Under the pieces are notes generated by a model. That model saw only the letters and a program-made list of their open reading frames with translations, was not told the DNA's origin and did not search any database. Below are positions 33,577 to 44,996 of a DNA stretch of 64,000 bases, piece by piece. The position numbers and the translations under genes are program-made. The stretch's first letter is position 1. The number at the start of each line of letters is the position of its first letter. The stretch lies in NCBI RefSeq assembly GCF_003086295.3, contig NC_092054.1, positions 52,621,353-52,685,352 of the forward strand. Direction: 5' to 3'. Source of the stretch: Arachis hypogaea (taxonomy: Eukaryota; Streptophyta; Magnoliopsida; Fabales; Fabaceae).

Positions 33577-36000
33577 CAGGACCTGCACCACCTGAACTCG
33601 ACCCAGGACGATGAGGGCATCGACTGAGGCTATGGCCATTGCCCCCACAGAAGTTGCATCATCGCGGACCATGCATATGGCGAGCACCCATTTTGTTTAA
33701 ATATTGGGTTGATTTCGGTCTACCTTTACTGCCTCGTCAGAGGACAAGATTAGAGATCAACTGTGGTCCAGTGTCAGCTGGCCATGTGCTTGGATCCCCT
33801 ATCGGTACAAACTCGTGCTGATAAACCCTACGAATTTCATGCATCTTGTAGTTATCATGAACATAAGTTGGTCAATTGAGACGCTGGTTGGCACAAGACG
33901 CAAAGACATGACGACATGGAAGTCGAGTCACCTGGAAGTTACCACAACTGCATACTCTACACTTGAGATCAATGGTATATTCAGCATCACTAGGCATCTC
34001 AGGAACCTCAAACACTTTGTTTCGTCCATCAGACTGATGCACTTGTATGTTCCCCGACGCTTGTAAATTTGCCTGCAGTTTCGCACTGGCAAATTTTGAG
34101 AAGACATATCAAGCAATGATCTGCTCTTGAGCCTCGGCACTCTTCCAAGTAAAAAGCTCATTCAAACGGTAAAATAGTGTTTTGACCAATGCCGTGACAG
34201 GGAGGTTTCGTGCACATTTCAACATAGATTTTATGCACTCAACCAGGTTAGTTGTCATGTGACCCCAGCAATGCTCTTCATTAAAAGTCATCACCCACTG
34301 CTGACGATCGATATTGTTACATCATTGAGTATATGCCTTTCCTCGCTCCCACGACCGCTGGTATTGCTCATTCTATTGTTGCTCTGTCTTAAAATACCCT
34401 ACAGGAAAATTTTTTACAAGATGATACCAATCATTACTTTATAAAAAATTTATAACCAACAAATTTCAACTATATATGAAAATCATGTTTTACCCATATT
34501 TATGATGAATTTCTGCAAGTAAGGTGCCTTGAATCGTCGTAGAAAGTTTGATGCAATATGCTCAATCCAGAACATATGAAATGCCTTAGGAAGACTCCAC
34601 GCACCATTATTTCTAGTCATTGCTGCACTGATAGAATCGTGTCGATTGGAAATAATACCCACGCTATTCCTCCTCACGACATTCCTCCGATGATTATAGA
34701 GGAAAAAGTGCCATACGTCAGCGGTCTCTCTTTCAACAATGGCAAAAGCAAGTGGCACAATATTCTGGTTCCCATCTTGAGACACAGCAACCAAAAGAGC
34801 TTCCTTGTATTCTCCATACAGATGTGTGCCATCAACCTGCACGGGTGATTTATAGTGTCAGAACGCTTTGATGCATGGATGGAAGTTCAAAACACTTGGC
34901 GTATTATCTTGACACCTTCCTCCATCTCAGATCCACGATATGTGGGTATAGTATCTACCTGAACCACAGAACCTGGGTTCTGTGCACATATTGCTATACC
35001 CTATGCTAGCAAGCACTCATAGAAGGCTTTCCAACCTCCAAAAATTTTTGCAATCGACTTTTGCTTTGCCAACCACACTTTACGATAGCTGATCGTATAG
35101 TTGAATTTTGACTGAACATCTGCAATCATGACTTAGACCTTGATAGATGGGTCATCTTCGACTAGAGGCCTTATAGCAACCATAATTGTATTGGAATCCA
35201 GTTTTGAATGGTCTTGAAAAATTGTACCCATAGTACAGGTATGACTTCCATTGTATCGTCTCATTTTTCAATAACATTTTTTCTAAATCAAACTAGCACA
35301 AATCAGCCAATCACAACCTCTACCATATTGTAGGTATTTTGCATAAAATGTCAAATGCTCAAACTCAAAGGCCTTGTAATCGACCCCCCTTAGAAATGGT
35401 GTAATTCCTAATTGCCATGATTATATCTTTCCTGAAACTGAACTCCATTCCAATAGCAAATTCACCATCTTGCATAGAAGGAACACCTATGTATGAAGAA
35501 CATCAATTTTTAAGTTCTATAAAAGTATATTTAGTTATGTTTAACCGGCACCTTAACTAAATTCATAAAAGATGTACTTTTAACAAATATATTTTAAATA
35601 ATTCAACATCTAAATTTAAGATGTATAATTATAATTTAAAGATTGAAAGTAAAATTGTCATGATAAAAAATAAAATAGTGACATACCTGAGTTTACTAAC
35701 TCAGGAAATTCTGGTGCATTTATAACTTCGAAATCCAAAGCACGCATAAAAGATGGCAAACCAAAAGGATGTTGGCTTCCCGCTGTGTTTATTACATCTC
35801 AACATCTATGTCTGTGCTCTCATTTTCTTCGTCATTTTCTCCCAACATGTCATTATTGGTTAAGAACTCATCTTCACTGTCACTGTTGTTTTCTTCTTCC
35901 CAGTTTGTGTTGTCCCCTTCATTTATGAAGGATTCGTCTACTTCGTGACTAATAGCCAACTCTTCGAATTCAACATACAACTTGATCATCGACACATGAG
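33577..36000 (-). pseudogene. MULE (MuDR-type) transposase pseudogene
   Basis: Minus strand, in pieces. The acidic N-terminal region (ELAISHEVDESFINEGDNTN, 35792-35995) is the usual MULE leader. The transposase core at 34483-34842 reads QVDGTHLYGEYKEALLVAVS with AFAIVERETADVWHFFL and SWRLPKAFHM-like sequence. The expected D of the ISDRH motif is N here (GIISNRH), so a catalytic Asp is lost. SWIM finger: CSCGNFQVTRLPCRHVFASC at about 33880-33950. CCHC knuckle: CNFCGGNGHSLSRC at about 33595-33650, just before the TRIM insertion. Probable introns lie at about 34420-34495 and 35500-35690. Several stops interrupt it. The protein would cut and join MULE ends; this copy cannot. Confidence 0.88.
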
Positions 36001-36635
36001 CTTGATTCTATTGATGGATCATTAATATCTCTAGTATGGTGGCTTCATCGGTCACATTCATTACTTGAAACTGTATTAGACCACCGTAAAATAACACGGG
36101 CTATCTGTATAAAATACTACTGACTCTCTTTGAAAAATCACTGTGTATGTATTGTCATAATACACTTTGTGATTCTACAATGACATCGTATAAGGAATAA
36201 TAAAAGATATTAGACTCGTATAGATAAATGTTCATACCCTCATTTGTATATAATATAATCTTACAAAATCAAAATATACTAACAGACACACATTAGAGTC
36301 CATTTCTTCTAAAAAAAAACTTTAGATCTCTAATACTCTTACATTCTAAAACCCTAAGAGAAATCAAATAAGAACACAAGTAGAAATCACAAGTAACAAC
36401 ATAAAGGTAGAAGAAAGGGTAAACATTCTGAAATTGGAAAAGAAATTACAAAAATACAGAAGTAGAAAAAGAGTGAATGAATGTGTAGTTCACTTCTGCG
36501 AGGCTAACTTCTTTATGCTGAAATAAATTTTTTTTAATTATTTTTTCATAAAATAGTAATATTTTATTTGAAATAATATTAAATTATTAATAGTTTATAC
36601 GAGAAAATTGAATTCGTTAATCTAATCTGATAAAA
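36001..36635 (-). other. Upstream region of the MULE transposase
   Basis: AT-rich, no ORF. It probably includes the 5' leader and promoter of the transposase pseudogene. Confidence 0.35.
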
Positions 36636-36639
36636 AAAG

Positions 36640-36885
36640 CTTTTCGCAGTATACGAAAGACTAGAAATGTCTAATCACCCATTTAAAAAAAAATAGAAAA
36701 TCTTTTTACTATCCACCAAATTATTTTTAAAATTAAAAAAAATGTGAAATCCTTCTCGTTAACAATGAGAACCCTTTTTCAAAATTTTAAAAAAGTAAAT
36801 AAATTTTCTCGCATAGTGCGAGATGCTTTTTCTTGTTTAATAAAAAATAAAAATCCAGTATCTCACAGTGTGCGAGAAGGGTGAG
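36640..36885. repeat. Four short hairpins at the right end of the MULE region
   Basis: CTTTTCGCAGTATACGAAAG, CTTCTCGTTAACAATGAGAA, TTCTCGCATAGTGCGAGA and TCTCACAGTGTGCGAGA are spaced 50-100 bp apart. All fit TTCTCGC-loop-GCGAGAA. Two similar hairpins lie at 29236-29292 on the other side of the PMD/MULE gene pair, so these may be subterminal sites of the element. Confidence 0.5.
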
Positions 36886-36889
36886 CCTA

Positions 36890-38030
36890 CCAACCCTCAA
36901 CCCTACAGTCCATGTTTTCATTTTTGAGAATAACACCAAAAATAAATTCATAATCAAATTTTTTGGCCCAATTATGTATCTAGGGTGTTAATTATATATG
37001 TAAATAGATCAAGTCATTTAAAAAAAAAAAAGAGTCTTGCTACACATCCAAGTCCTTTTACAACCAAATTCAACCAAGTTAGTCCAAACCCAACAAAAAT
37101 CAGTTTTATTAGTGAGAGCGTGAATATACGCTCCAACTCCTAGCCACTAATGTGAACGTGAACGTTCATATCCTTCTTCTTCTGCGCGTTTTTTCTTCTT
37201 CTTCTTCTCATTCCTCCTTCTTCTTCACGCATTTTTTCTCCATCGCGATTCTTTTATTGATGCTGTTTATTGCTGTATTTTTTTCTTTTCTTCTTTTTCT
37301 TCCTAATAATTTTGCAGCATTAATTTTTCTTTTCTTTTTTTGGTATTATTTCTCTTAAGAGAGTGAAACAAAAAGAATTATGAGAAAATAAAATAAGCAG
37401 AAGAAGATGAAGAAGAAAAAGATTAAAAAAAAGAAGAAGCAGCAGCAGAAGATGAGAAGGAGGAAGAGGAAGAGTTTTAAATTATACAGAATTTATCAGA
37501 ATAAATAACACTGAAATTTCTTAACAATAACTTATAAATTTATTAATTTTTTTACACAGAAATTTTTCTACAAAAGTACAAAAATGTCTTCTTTAATAAT
37601 GCTGTGTTTTTTCTTCTTCTTTTTATTCTTCTTTTTTTTTCTTTCTTTCTTCTCTTGCTCATATTTCTTCTTTTAGGAGCATTGCTTCTTATATTAGACT
37701 TGAATGAACAAGTTTGTAATATATTGCAATCTTATTTAATTAAATGAATGTAGATTTCTCTTCTTTCTTTTAATTTTGTAGTATTATGTATTTTATTTTT
37801 TTGTTTGATTTTTTCTTATTTTTATTCTTATTAAGAGAGTAAAACAAGAAGAATCAAGAGAAGGTAAAACAAGAAGAAAAGACGAATAAGAAAAGAAGAA
37901 GATGATGATAATGAAGAAGAAGGAGGAGGAAGAGGAGTTTTGAGGTATCATTAAGTAATTTTGATGCATTCTGGATTTAAATAAGGTGCACTTTTAGTCT
38001 GTGTTTATTTTGAATTGAGTTCGTTTGTGT
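36890..38030. other. Spacer with TTC/GAA-rich tracts
   Basis: Pyrimidine-rich (CTTCTT)n at 37170-37320 and 37590-37660, and purine-rich (GAAGAA)n at 37380-37470 and 37850-37940. The end, with GCATTCTGGATTTAAATAAGGTGCACTT (37965-37992), recurs at 44575-44715 on the other side of element B. No credible gene. Confidence 0.6.
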
Positions 38031-38035
38031 GACAT

Positions 38036-39501
38036 TGATGAATCCATATTTGACAATAAATTTTGGATTGATTTGAGTGGATTTTATCATATAAACCCAC
38101 ATTTATTCATCCAAATAGCATACTTTTGTGTTCTCTCCCTAAATTGAGCTTAATTGTGAAAACATGCTATTTTGTGATTAATTTAACTAATTTTATTCCA
38201 CTTTCATTCTATTCAATGCCTTGATACTTTTGATGAGTGATTTTAGGTATAATAGGTTGGAATGGCTTGATGAGAGTGGAGGAGAAGCATGCAATAGGGA
38301 GAAAACATGAAGAAATCAAAGGAGGAGCACACAGCCATGTGTGCGTACGCACAACATCCTGTGCATACGCACGAATCAGCACACGTGACTCACTTAAAGG
38401 AAAACGCTGGGGGCGATTTCTAGGCCTCCAGAGCCCAATTTTGGACTTTCTGAAGCTGATTGATTGCTATATCAAAAGGGCATCATTCCATATCAAGTGG
38501 AGAGCAATTAGGGTAGATTAGAATCATGCTTTAGGTCATATTCTAGAGAGAGAAACTCTCCCTTCTCTTTAGAATTAGGGTAGATTAGGTTAGATCTCTC
38601 TTAGATTTAGGTTTAATTCTTGTTTTTATTTAGTTTTCCTTGCCATTTATTGTTATTGCATCTTTGCTCTTTACTTCTACTTGTTATTTCTTTTCTTTTG
38701 TTCCTTTATGTTTATGACACTTTGTTACTTTTGATTTCAATTAATGCAATTTATTTTTTATGTTTCTTATTGCTTAATTTAATTGTTATTATTGTTTTCT
38801 TTCAATTGGTAGTTGTAGAATTTATTATTTCTTATTATTTTACCATACTTTCCTTTTATGCCTTCCAAGTATTTGATAAAATACTTGGTTGGATTTTTGC
38901 CTGGTTTTTCACACTATTGGTTGGGAAATTGGGTAATTAGGTGAACTTGAGTGGTGAATGTCCATTCTACATTGTGTGAGGATTGTTAGTTGATTTGGTT
39001 TCTACTAACTCTAAGCCTTCCATTAATAGAGTTGGCTAGGACTTGTGGATTGAGATCAATTATGCTCTTTTGACTTATTCTCGATGTTAGGATAGACAAA
39101 TTGGGATTAATTCTACACAATTACCATGTTTGTGGTCCATAACTAGGATAGAAATCCTCAATTCCCCAATCCTTATCAAGAGTCCTTTTTGCCACTTGCA
39201 TTCCATTTTTAATTTACTTGCTTTATGTTTTAATTCCCTTGCATGCTTATTCACTTTCTTGCCTTTTAATTTTCTTGTCACTTGTAATCACAACCCCAAT
39301 TCCCTCATAGCCAATAATATGACACTTGATTGTAATTCCTAAGGTGAACGACCCGGGAGTTTAAATACTCTTGGTTATTTGTGTTGATTGTGACATCTTT
39401 GAATTAAAATTTGATGTTGGTCAATTGTTGGGTTTGGACTATACTTGCAACGGAAATATTCTATCTTGAGAAATTCCAAACCTACTTTTGGCCTTCCATC
39501 A
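38036..39501 (+). repeat. Element B 5' LTR
   Basis: Carries a short palindrome array (GTGTGCGTACGCAC, TGTGCATACGCAC) at about 38336-38372, about 300 bp from the LTR start. It ends CTTCCATCA directly before AGTTTTTGGCGCC. Confidence 0.93.
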
Positions 39502-39719
39502 AGTTTTTGGCGCCGTTGCCGGGGAGTTGCAATGGTGTTATATTATTGGCTATTGTGAATATGTTAATATGTGAATATCTTGCTTTTTGTTTGTTTTCTT
39601 GATTTTTTTTGTATAGAAGGTTATTTTGGGAGCTCATAGCTTGTTGGAAAATCCATCAAAGCTTGGTGCAATCAATTGAGAATTTTGGAGATTCAAGCAT
39701 TGTTGGAAGCTCCAAGATG

Positions 39720-39815
39720 AATATAAGCATAAGTCTCCTTGATTAGAGCCCTCCATAAGTCCAACTTAAGGACAATAAACCAAAGTGTTAGGTGGGAGAC
39801 ACCCCACCATGGTAA
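39720..39815 (+). promoter_or_regulatory. ORF tail and conserved hairpin of element B
   Basis: A short frame ends QDEYKHKSP and stop, then TCCAACTTAAGGAC (39760), then GTTAGGTGGGAGACACCCCACC with a perfect 6-bp stem (39791-39808). Element A has the same three parts in the same order (9540-9430, minus). Confidence 0.6.
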
Positions 39816-40024
39816 CATTGTTCTAACTCCTCTCTTTTTGTTTATATTTTGACTTAGTTGCTTTTTGTTATGACTGGTTGACTTAGGATTAGTTTAATTT
39901 TAAGCTTAGATAGGTTGATTTTGGTATGGATCATGATTTTGTGAAGTTTTGAATGTTGTGGGGTTGAAATTTTGGTTGAGCTAAGGTGCAATGCCTTAGA
40001 TTTTAAAAGAAAATTTTTTGAAAA

Positions 40025-40505
40025 AACAGGGCATGTGCGTACGCGCTACTCTGTGTGCACGAACACCAGCATTTGCAGCCTCTGTTGAGAGCGCTTGCAC
40101 GCCTTATGCGTGCTCATCTCCCTTTGTTTTGCGCTCTGTGCGTACGCACAACCATGTGCGTTCGCATAGAAACCCATTTTTCGTGCATCCTGTGCGAGCG
40201 CACCTCCCTGTGCATGCGCACACTCCCTTCCACCCCTTCTGCTGGGAGCGCTGGCACGCCCTGTGCGTATGAACCCCTATCCAATTTTGTTTCTGTGCGT
40301 GTGCACGGACTTGTGTGCGCACGCACACATGATCCTTTCCCAAGTTAAAAAAAAAGTGTACTGTGCAAATGCACAAGCTTGTGCGCGCGCACACTTCTTA
40401 ATCTCCTCTCTGTTCAGAGCATTCGCATACCTTTGTGTGTCCGCTCACCTTCCATTTTTCACCAAGTGTGCGTACACACACATGTCTGTGTGTACGCACA
40501 GGTGC
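40025..40505. repeat. GC palindrome array inside element B
   Basis: A dozen or more units such as GTGCGTACGC, GTGCGTTCGCA, GTGCGCACGCACA and TGTGTGTACGCACA, each a near-palindrome around GTACGC or GCGCGC. This corresponds to the GACGCGGTCGCGTC array in element A but with a different core. The overlapping small open frames are by-products. Confidence 0.85.
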
Positions 40506-41483
40506 TGTTTTGGGCAAAATTTTGATTGTAGTTTTCCTTGAGCCCTAAAGCACTTCCACCCCCTCCATCCTTTTCTTCTCTTACTTTTGCCCTCTTTTCT
40601 ACTTATTCTAGTTAGTTTTAATTGCTTCTCATTTTCACTTTAGTAATTATATTAGTTTTGGTTTAATTGTTTGTTAATTAAATAAGTTGCAAGTGTTTGA
40701 TTGATGATTGATTGGGTTGATTCTTGCTTGAATTTTGGCTTAATTTTGGATGACTATGTGCACTAAACATTAAGTCCTTATTTGATCGCCTAAATGAATT
40801 GTGAGTTTGATTCATATGTTGTAGCTACCATATGCATTAAACTATATCCTTTTTTGGCATCTTAATCATGAATTGTGCACTTTTACTTTAGTGAATTGAA
40901 TTAAATTACTTGTTTATCATGATTTTCATATCAAATTAATCACATGATCGATACTTGTTTCTTGTTAATGCCTTGCATTTGTTTGAGTGAATTGACTTGA
41001 TTGTTATCAAACTTGTTACTTTTTGCAACAAGTACCTTTACCATGTGTCTTTTTCATTATGTTTCATGATGAATAAGGAGTTTTCTATTCATTATTGGAT
41101 TGGTTATTGTTTATTGTGCTTCTATATAAATTTTGCGCTTTCACTTGCACAATTTCAATATCCAATATCAAATATTCAATTCACTTTAGTTGTGGTTACC
41201 TAGGTTTACTTGTGCTTTACTCCTTTGCTTCTCTTTACTTATAACCTGGGCCACTTAGTTGAGGAACACATGCTATTTCTTTTGCTTGTGTGGTTTCTAT
41301 TTTTACCTGGCCAATGTGTGTTCTAAACTGTGCACACTTCGAATACACACATTGTCTTTTACCATACCACACTACTATGACTTTTTCCTCAATTCTTGTT
41401 TATTTGTTTTCTACAACAACCCGAGCCCCAGTTCCCACCAGCTGAAGGTGGAGCCTCACATCTCTTCACCCCCAGATTATGTG

Positions 41484-41526
41484 CATGTACGGAGGACCGT
41501 GCAACATTTAAGTGTTGGGGAGGATC
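41484..41526 (+). promoter_or_regulatory. Internal hairpin-polypurine module of element B
   Basis: TGTACGG-AGGA-CCGTGCA forms a 7-bp stem with one G-T wobble and an AGGA loop. ACAT and TTAAGTGTTGGGGAGG follow. It matches the internal modules of A (8036-8075) and E (60956-60996). Confidence 0.68.
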
Positions 41527-43069
41527 CACAATTTTGGGGTGTAAAATTCTCTTTCTCAACACTTTGCACTATTTTCTAGCTTTTAGTAGTTTTGAATTTT
41601 ATGAATATTTGTTAGTATTGCATGGCATTGCATTTTGCTTAGTTTGCTTGTATATATCTTAGCTTGCTTATAGTTTTATAGTAGTAAATATTTGCATGTT
41701 GCCTAGTATAGGAAATAAGTTTGGTAGAAACAACAAAGAATTTTCAAGAAATCCCTTCTAGGGCGTTCCATTGATTAGATTTGAAAACTTGTTTTTTTAA
41801 CTTGCTTGAAGTATTTTTATGGAACATAGAAAAGAGTTTGAATAAAACACCAAGTGAGAATTGAGCTTTAATTGTGTGGTTACACATTTTCAACCACAAA
41901 TTTTGTTCTTGTGTGTTATACTCCTTTATAATTGTAATCTTAGATTTGCTTGAATCTTTATATCCTATATTTGATGTTTTGAATGCATTTAGTATGATTG
42001 AGGCCGTTGTTGAAAATTAAACTCACTAACCCATATGGCCAACCCTTACATCTACCTTTGTAAACCACTTTTGAGCCTTTTAATTCCCCTTTGTTCTAAT
42101 TTTAATCACATCTTTCTCCCTAAGCGAAAAACCATTAATGTCCATGAATTGTATCATTGATTAGCTTGGGTTGAGTGTGTGTGTTAATCAAGTGTGGGGA
42201 GAATTTGTAGAAACATTGGTAGAAAGTTACTTCGAGTGTTCATTGAGAATATTTGAAAAAAATGGGTAAACACTCATGCGTTTATTACTTAAAACATATG
42301 CATCTCTTTTATATGATAAAAGAAAAATTTTGGTGTACATACTTTATTTATAAAAAAAAGAAAAAAAAGAAGAAGAAAAAGAAAAAAGAAAGAAATAATA
42401 ATAAAAATATAAATAAAGAATGCATATGTATGAGAATTGGAAAGAAAATGCATGAGTGAGTGTGAAAAAGGAGATGAGTGGGAAGTTAGGTTATTTTCCT
42501 TTGTGTAAATAGGTTAATATAGGATTAGGTGGGATACTTGAGCTAATCAAAGATCCAATCCACAAGTCCACTTAACCATATTAATCCTACCCTTACCCTA
42601 ACCCCATTACAACCCTCCAAAGAACTCATGATATTTGCATTCATTCATTAAGTATTTGTCGATTGTTAGATGACTAGCAAATCCTAGAAAACATGATTAA
42701 AGGAGAATTGAGTGATTAAGCCCTACACACTGAGCGATTAGAGTGTAAACACATCCGGTGAGGGGTTTAATTGCTCAATTCTATGTTTCCATCTCTTATC
42801 CTATATCTTCTTGCAAGTTGCCTGTTAGTTTTTTAAAATTTCAAAATCAAATCTTTGAACATCGATCATATTGCTATATTTTCTTTGCCTTGGCCCTAAG
42901 GCTTATTTTGGATTGATTGGAATTCTCTTGTTTGTTTTTGCTGAACTTAATAGGAAACCATAGTATAGATATAGATATAGATAGATAGCATTTAGTATAG
43001 TTGCATGCATATAAGTAGTTGCATTGAATAAGTTGCTTGCCCTTTTACCCTTCTCCTTTGATTGTGATT
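41527..43069 (+). other. Conserved noncoding block between the two polypurine modules (B)
   Basis: No gene. Shares ordered blocks with A and E, for example the CTAACCCCATTACAACCCTC segment (42598) and AGCGATTAGAGTGTAAACAC with GGTGAGGGGTT (42730-42765). A-rich tract at 42350-42420. Confidence 0.6.
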
Positions 43070-43106
43070 AGCATGAGGACATGCTATTGTTTAAGTGTGG
43101 GGGAAT
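43070..43106 (+). promoter_or_regulatory. 3' polypurine tract and hairpin of element B
   Basis: AGCATG-AGGA-CATGCT (43070-43085), ATTG, TTTAAGTGTGGGGGAAT, then the 3' LTR TGATGAATCC. Confidence 0.85.
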
Positions 43107-44551
43107 TGATGAATCCATATTTGACGATAAATTTTGGATTGATTTGAGTGGATTTCATCATATAAACCCACATTTATTAATCCAAATAGCATACTTTTGT
43201 GTTCTCTCCCTAAATTGAGCTTAATGTGAAAATATGCTATTTTATGCTTAATTTAACTAATTTTATTCCACTTTCATTCCATTCGATGCCTTGATGCTTT
43301 TGATGAGTGATTTTAGGTATAATAGGTTGGAATGGTTTGATGAGAGTGGAGGAGAAGCATGCAATAGGGAGAAAACATGAAGAAATCAAAGGAGGAGCAC
43401 ACAGCCATGTGTGCGTACGCACAACATCATGTGCATACGCACACATCTGTATGTACGCACGAATCAGTGCACGTGACTCACTTAAAGGAAAACGCTGGGG
43501 GCAATTTTCTGGGCCTCCAGATCCCAGTTTTGGACTTTCTAAAGCTGATTGAGTTCCAAGTGGAGAGCAATTAGGGTAGATTAGAAACATGCTTTAGGTC
43601 ATATTCTAGAGAGAGAAGCTCTCCCTTCTCTCTAGAATTAGGGTAGATTAGGTTAGATCTCTCTTAGATTTAGGTTTAATTCTTGTTTTCATTTAGTTTT
43701 CCTTGCAATTTATTGTTATTGCATCTTTGCTCTTTACTTCTACTTGTTATTTCTTTTCTTTTGTTCCTTTATGTTTATGACACTTTGTTACTTTTGATTT
43801 CAATTAATGCAATTCATGTTTTATGTTTCTTATTGCTTAATTTAGTTGTTATTATTGTTTTCTTTCAATTGGTAGTTGTAGAATTTATTATTTCTTATTA
43901 TTTTACCATGCTTTCCTTTTATGCCTTCCAAGTGTTTGATAAAATGCTTAGTTGGATTTTTGCCTGGTTTTTCACACTATTGGTTGGGAAATTGGGTAAT
44001 TAGGTGAACTTGAGTGGTGAATGTCCATTCTACATTGTGTGAGGATTGTTAGTTGATTTGGTTTCCACTAACTCTAAGTCTTCCATTAATAGAGTTGGCT
44101 AGGACTTGTGGATTGAGATCAATTATGCCCTTTTGACTTATTCTCGATGTTAGGATAGACTAATTGGGATTAATTCTACACAATTACCATGTTTGTGGTC
44201 CATAACTAGGATAGGAAGCCTTAATTCCCCAATTCTTGGCAAGAGCTCTTTTTACCATTTAATTTCTATTTTCATTGCTTTTACTTGCTTTCCATTTAAT
44301 TACTTTCCATTTTAATTTCTTTCCTCTTATAATAAAAACCCCCACATCCCCATAGCCAATAATTGAGCATTTCATTGCAACTCTTAGGGAAGACGTCCCG
44401 GGAATTAAAACTCCCGGTTTATATTTGTTTTGAATTGTAACTATTCTTTGATTTAAAATTGGATTGATGGTCGACTGTCGGGTTAGGACTATACTTGCAA
44501 CGCCAATCTTATTTTGAGAAAAATTCCTAGCCCACTCTAGGCCATACATCA
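43107..44551 (+). repeat. Element B 3' LTR
   Basis: It starts directly after the 3' PPT. Its palindrome array (about 43406-43462) has one more unit (TGTATGTACGCAC) than the 5' LTR. From about 44215 onward it differs strongly from the 5' LTR, although both end CATCA. Confidence 0.93.
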
Positions 44552-44556
44552 GACAT

Positions 44557-44996
44557 CATCATTAATTAATTTGGGTGTATTCTGGATTTAAATAAGGTGC
44601 ACTTGGTCTGTGCTTATTTTGAACCAAGTTTGTTCGTGTATCGTCAATAATTTCGATGCATTCTGAATTTAATTTCGGTGTATTCTGGATTTAAATTAGG
44701 TGCACTTTTAGTCTAAACTTGTTTTGAAATGAGTTTATTTGTGTGTCACCATCATTAAGAAATTTCGGTGCATTGGAACTGTTATACATATAAGAAGAAG
44801 ACAACGATGATGATAATAATGATGATGGAGTAGGAGGTGGAAAAGGAAAAGGAAGGAGGAGATCAAAGAAATTCAAAGGAGAAAAGAATGAGGAGAAAGA
44901 GGAGATGGAAGTAGTGGCATGGTGGTGGTGACGACGATGATAATGAAAGAAAAAGATAAAGAAAAAGGAGAAGAAGAAGAAAATGACGATGATGAC
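44557..44996. repeat. Imperfect direct repeats and GA-rich low complexity
   Basis: Units sharing GTATTCTGGATTTAAAT and AGGTGCACTT recur at about 44577, 44640 and 44690, and left of element B at 37965. They are followed by (GAA/GAT)n from 44790. No gene. Confidence 0.6.

Larger units (their letters stand above)
38036..44551 (+). mobile_element. Element B: complete non-autonomous LTR retrotransposon
   Basis: LTRs 38036-39501 and 43107-44551 (TGATGAATCC...CATCA) are flanked by the 5-bp TSD GACAT (38031-38035 and 44552-44556). PBS TGGCGCCGTTGCCGGGGA (39508-39525). The 3.6-kb internal region has no protease, RT or integrase. It holds the tail of an ORF homologous to that of element A (QDEYKHKSP), the GGTGGG/CCCACC hairpin, a palindrome array, an internal polypurine module at about 41485-41525, conserved noncoding sequence and the 3' PPT module. 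The first about 1,100 bp of the LTRs are nearly identical, but the last about 330 bp are strongly diverged. Confidence 0.95.

Noticed and set aside
40018..40541. Overlapping open frames on both strands in the GTGCGTACGCAC array
   Set aside because: Composition artefact of a palindromic array; no domain, no start context, frames on both strands.
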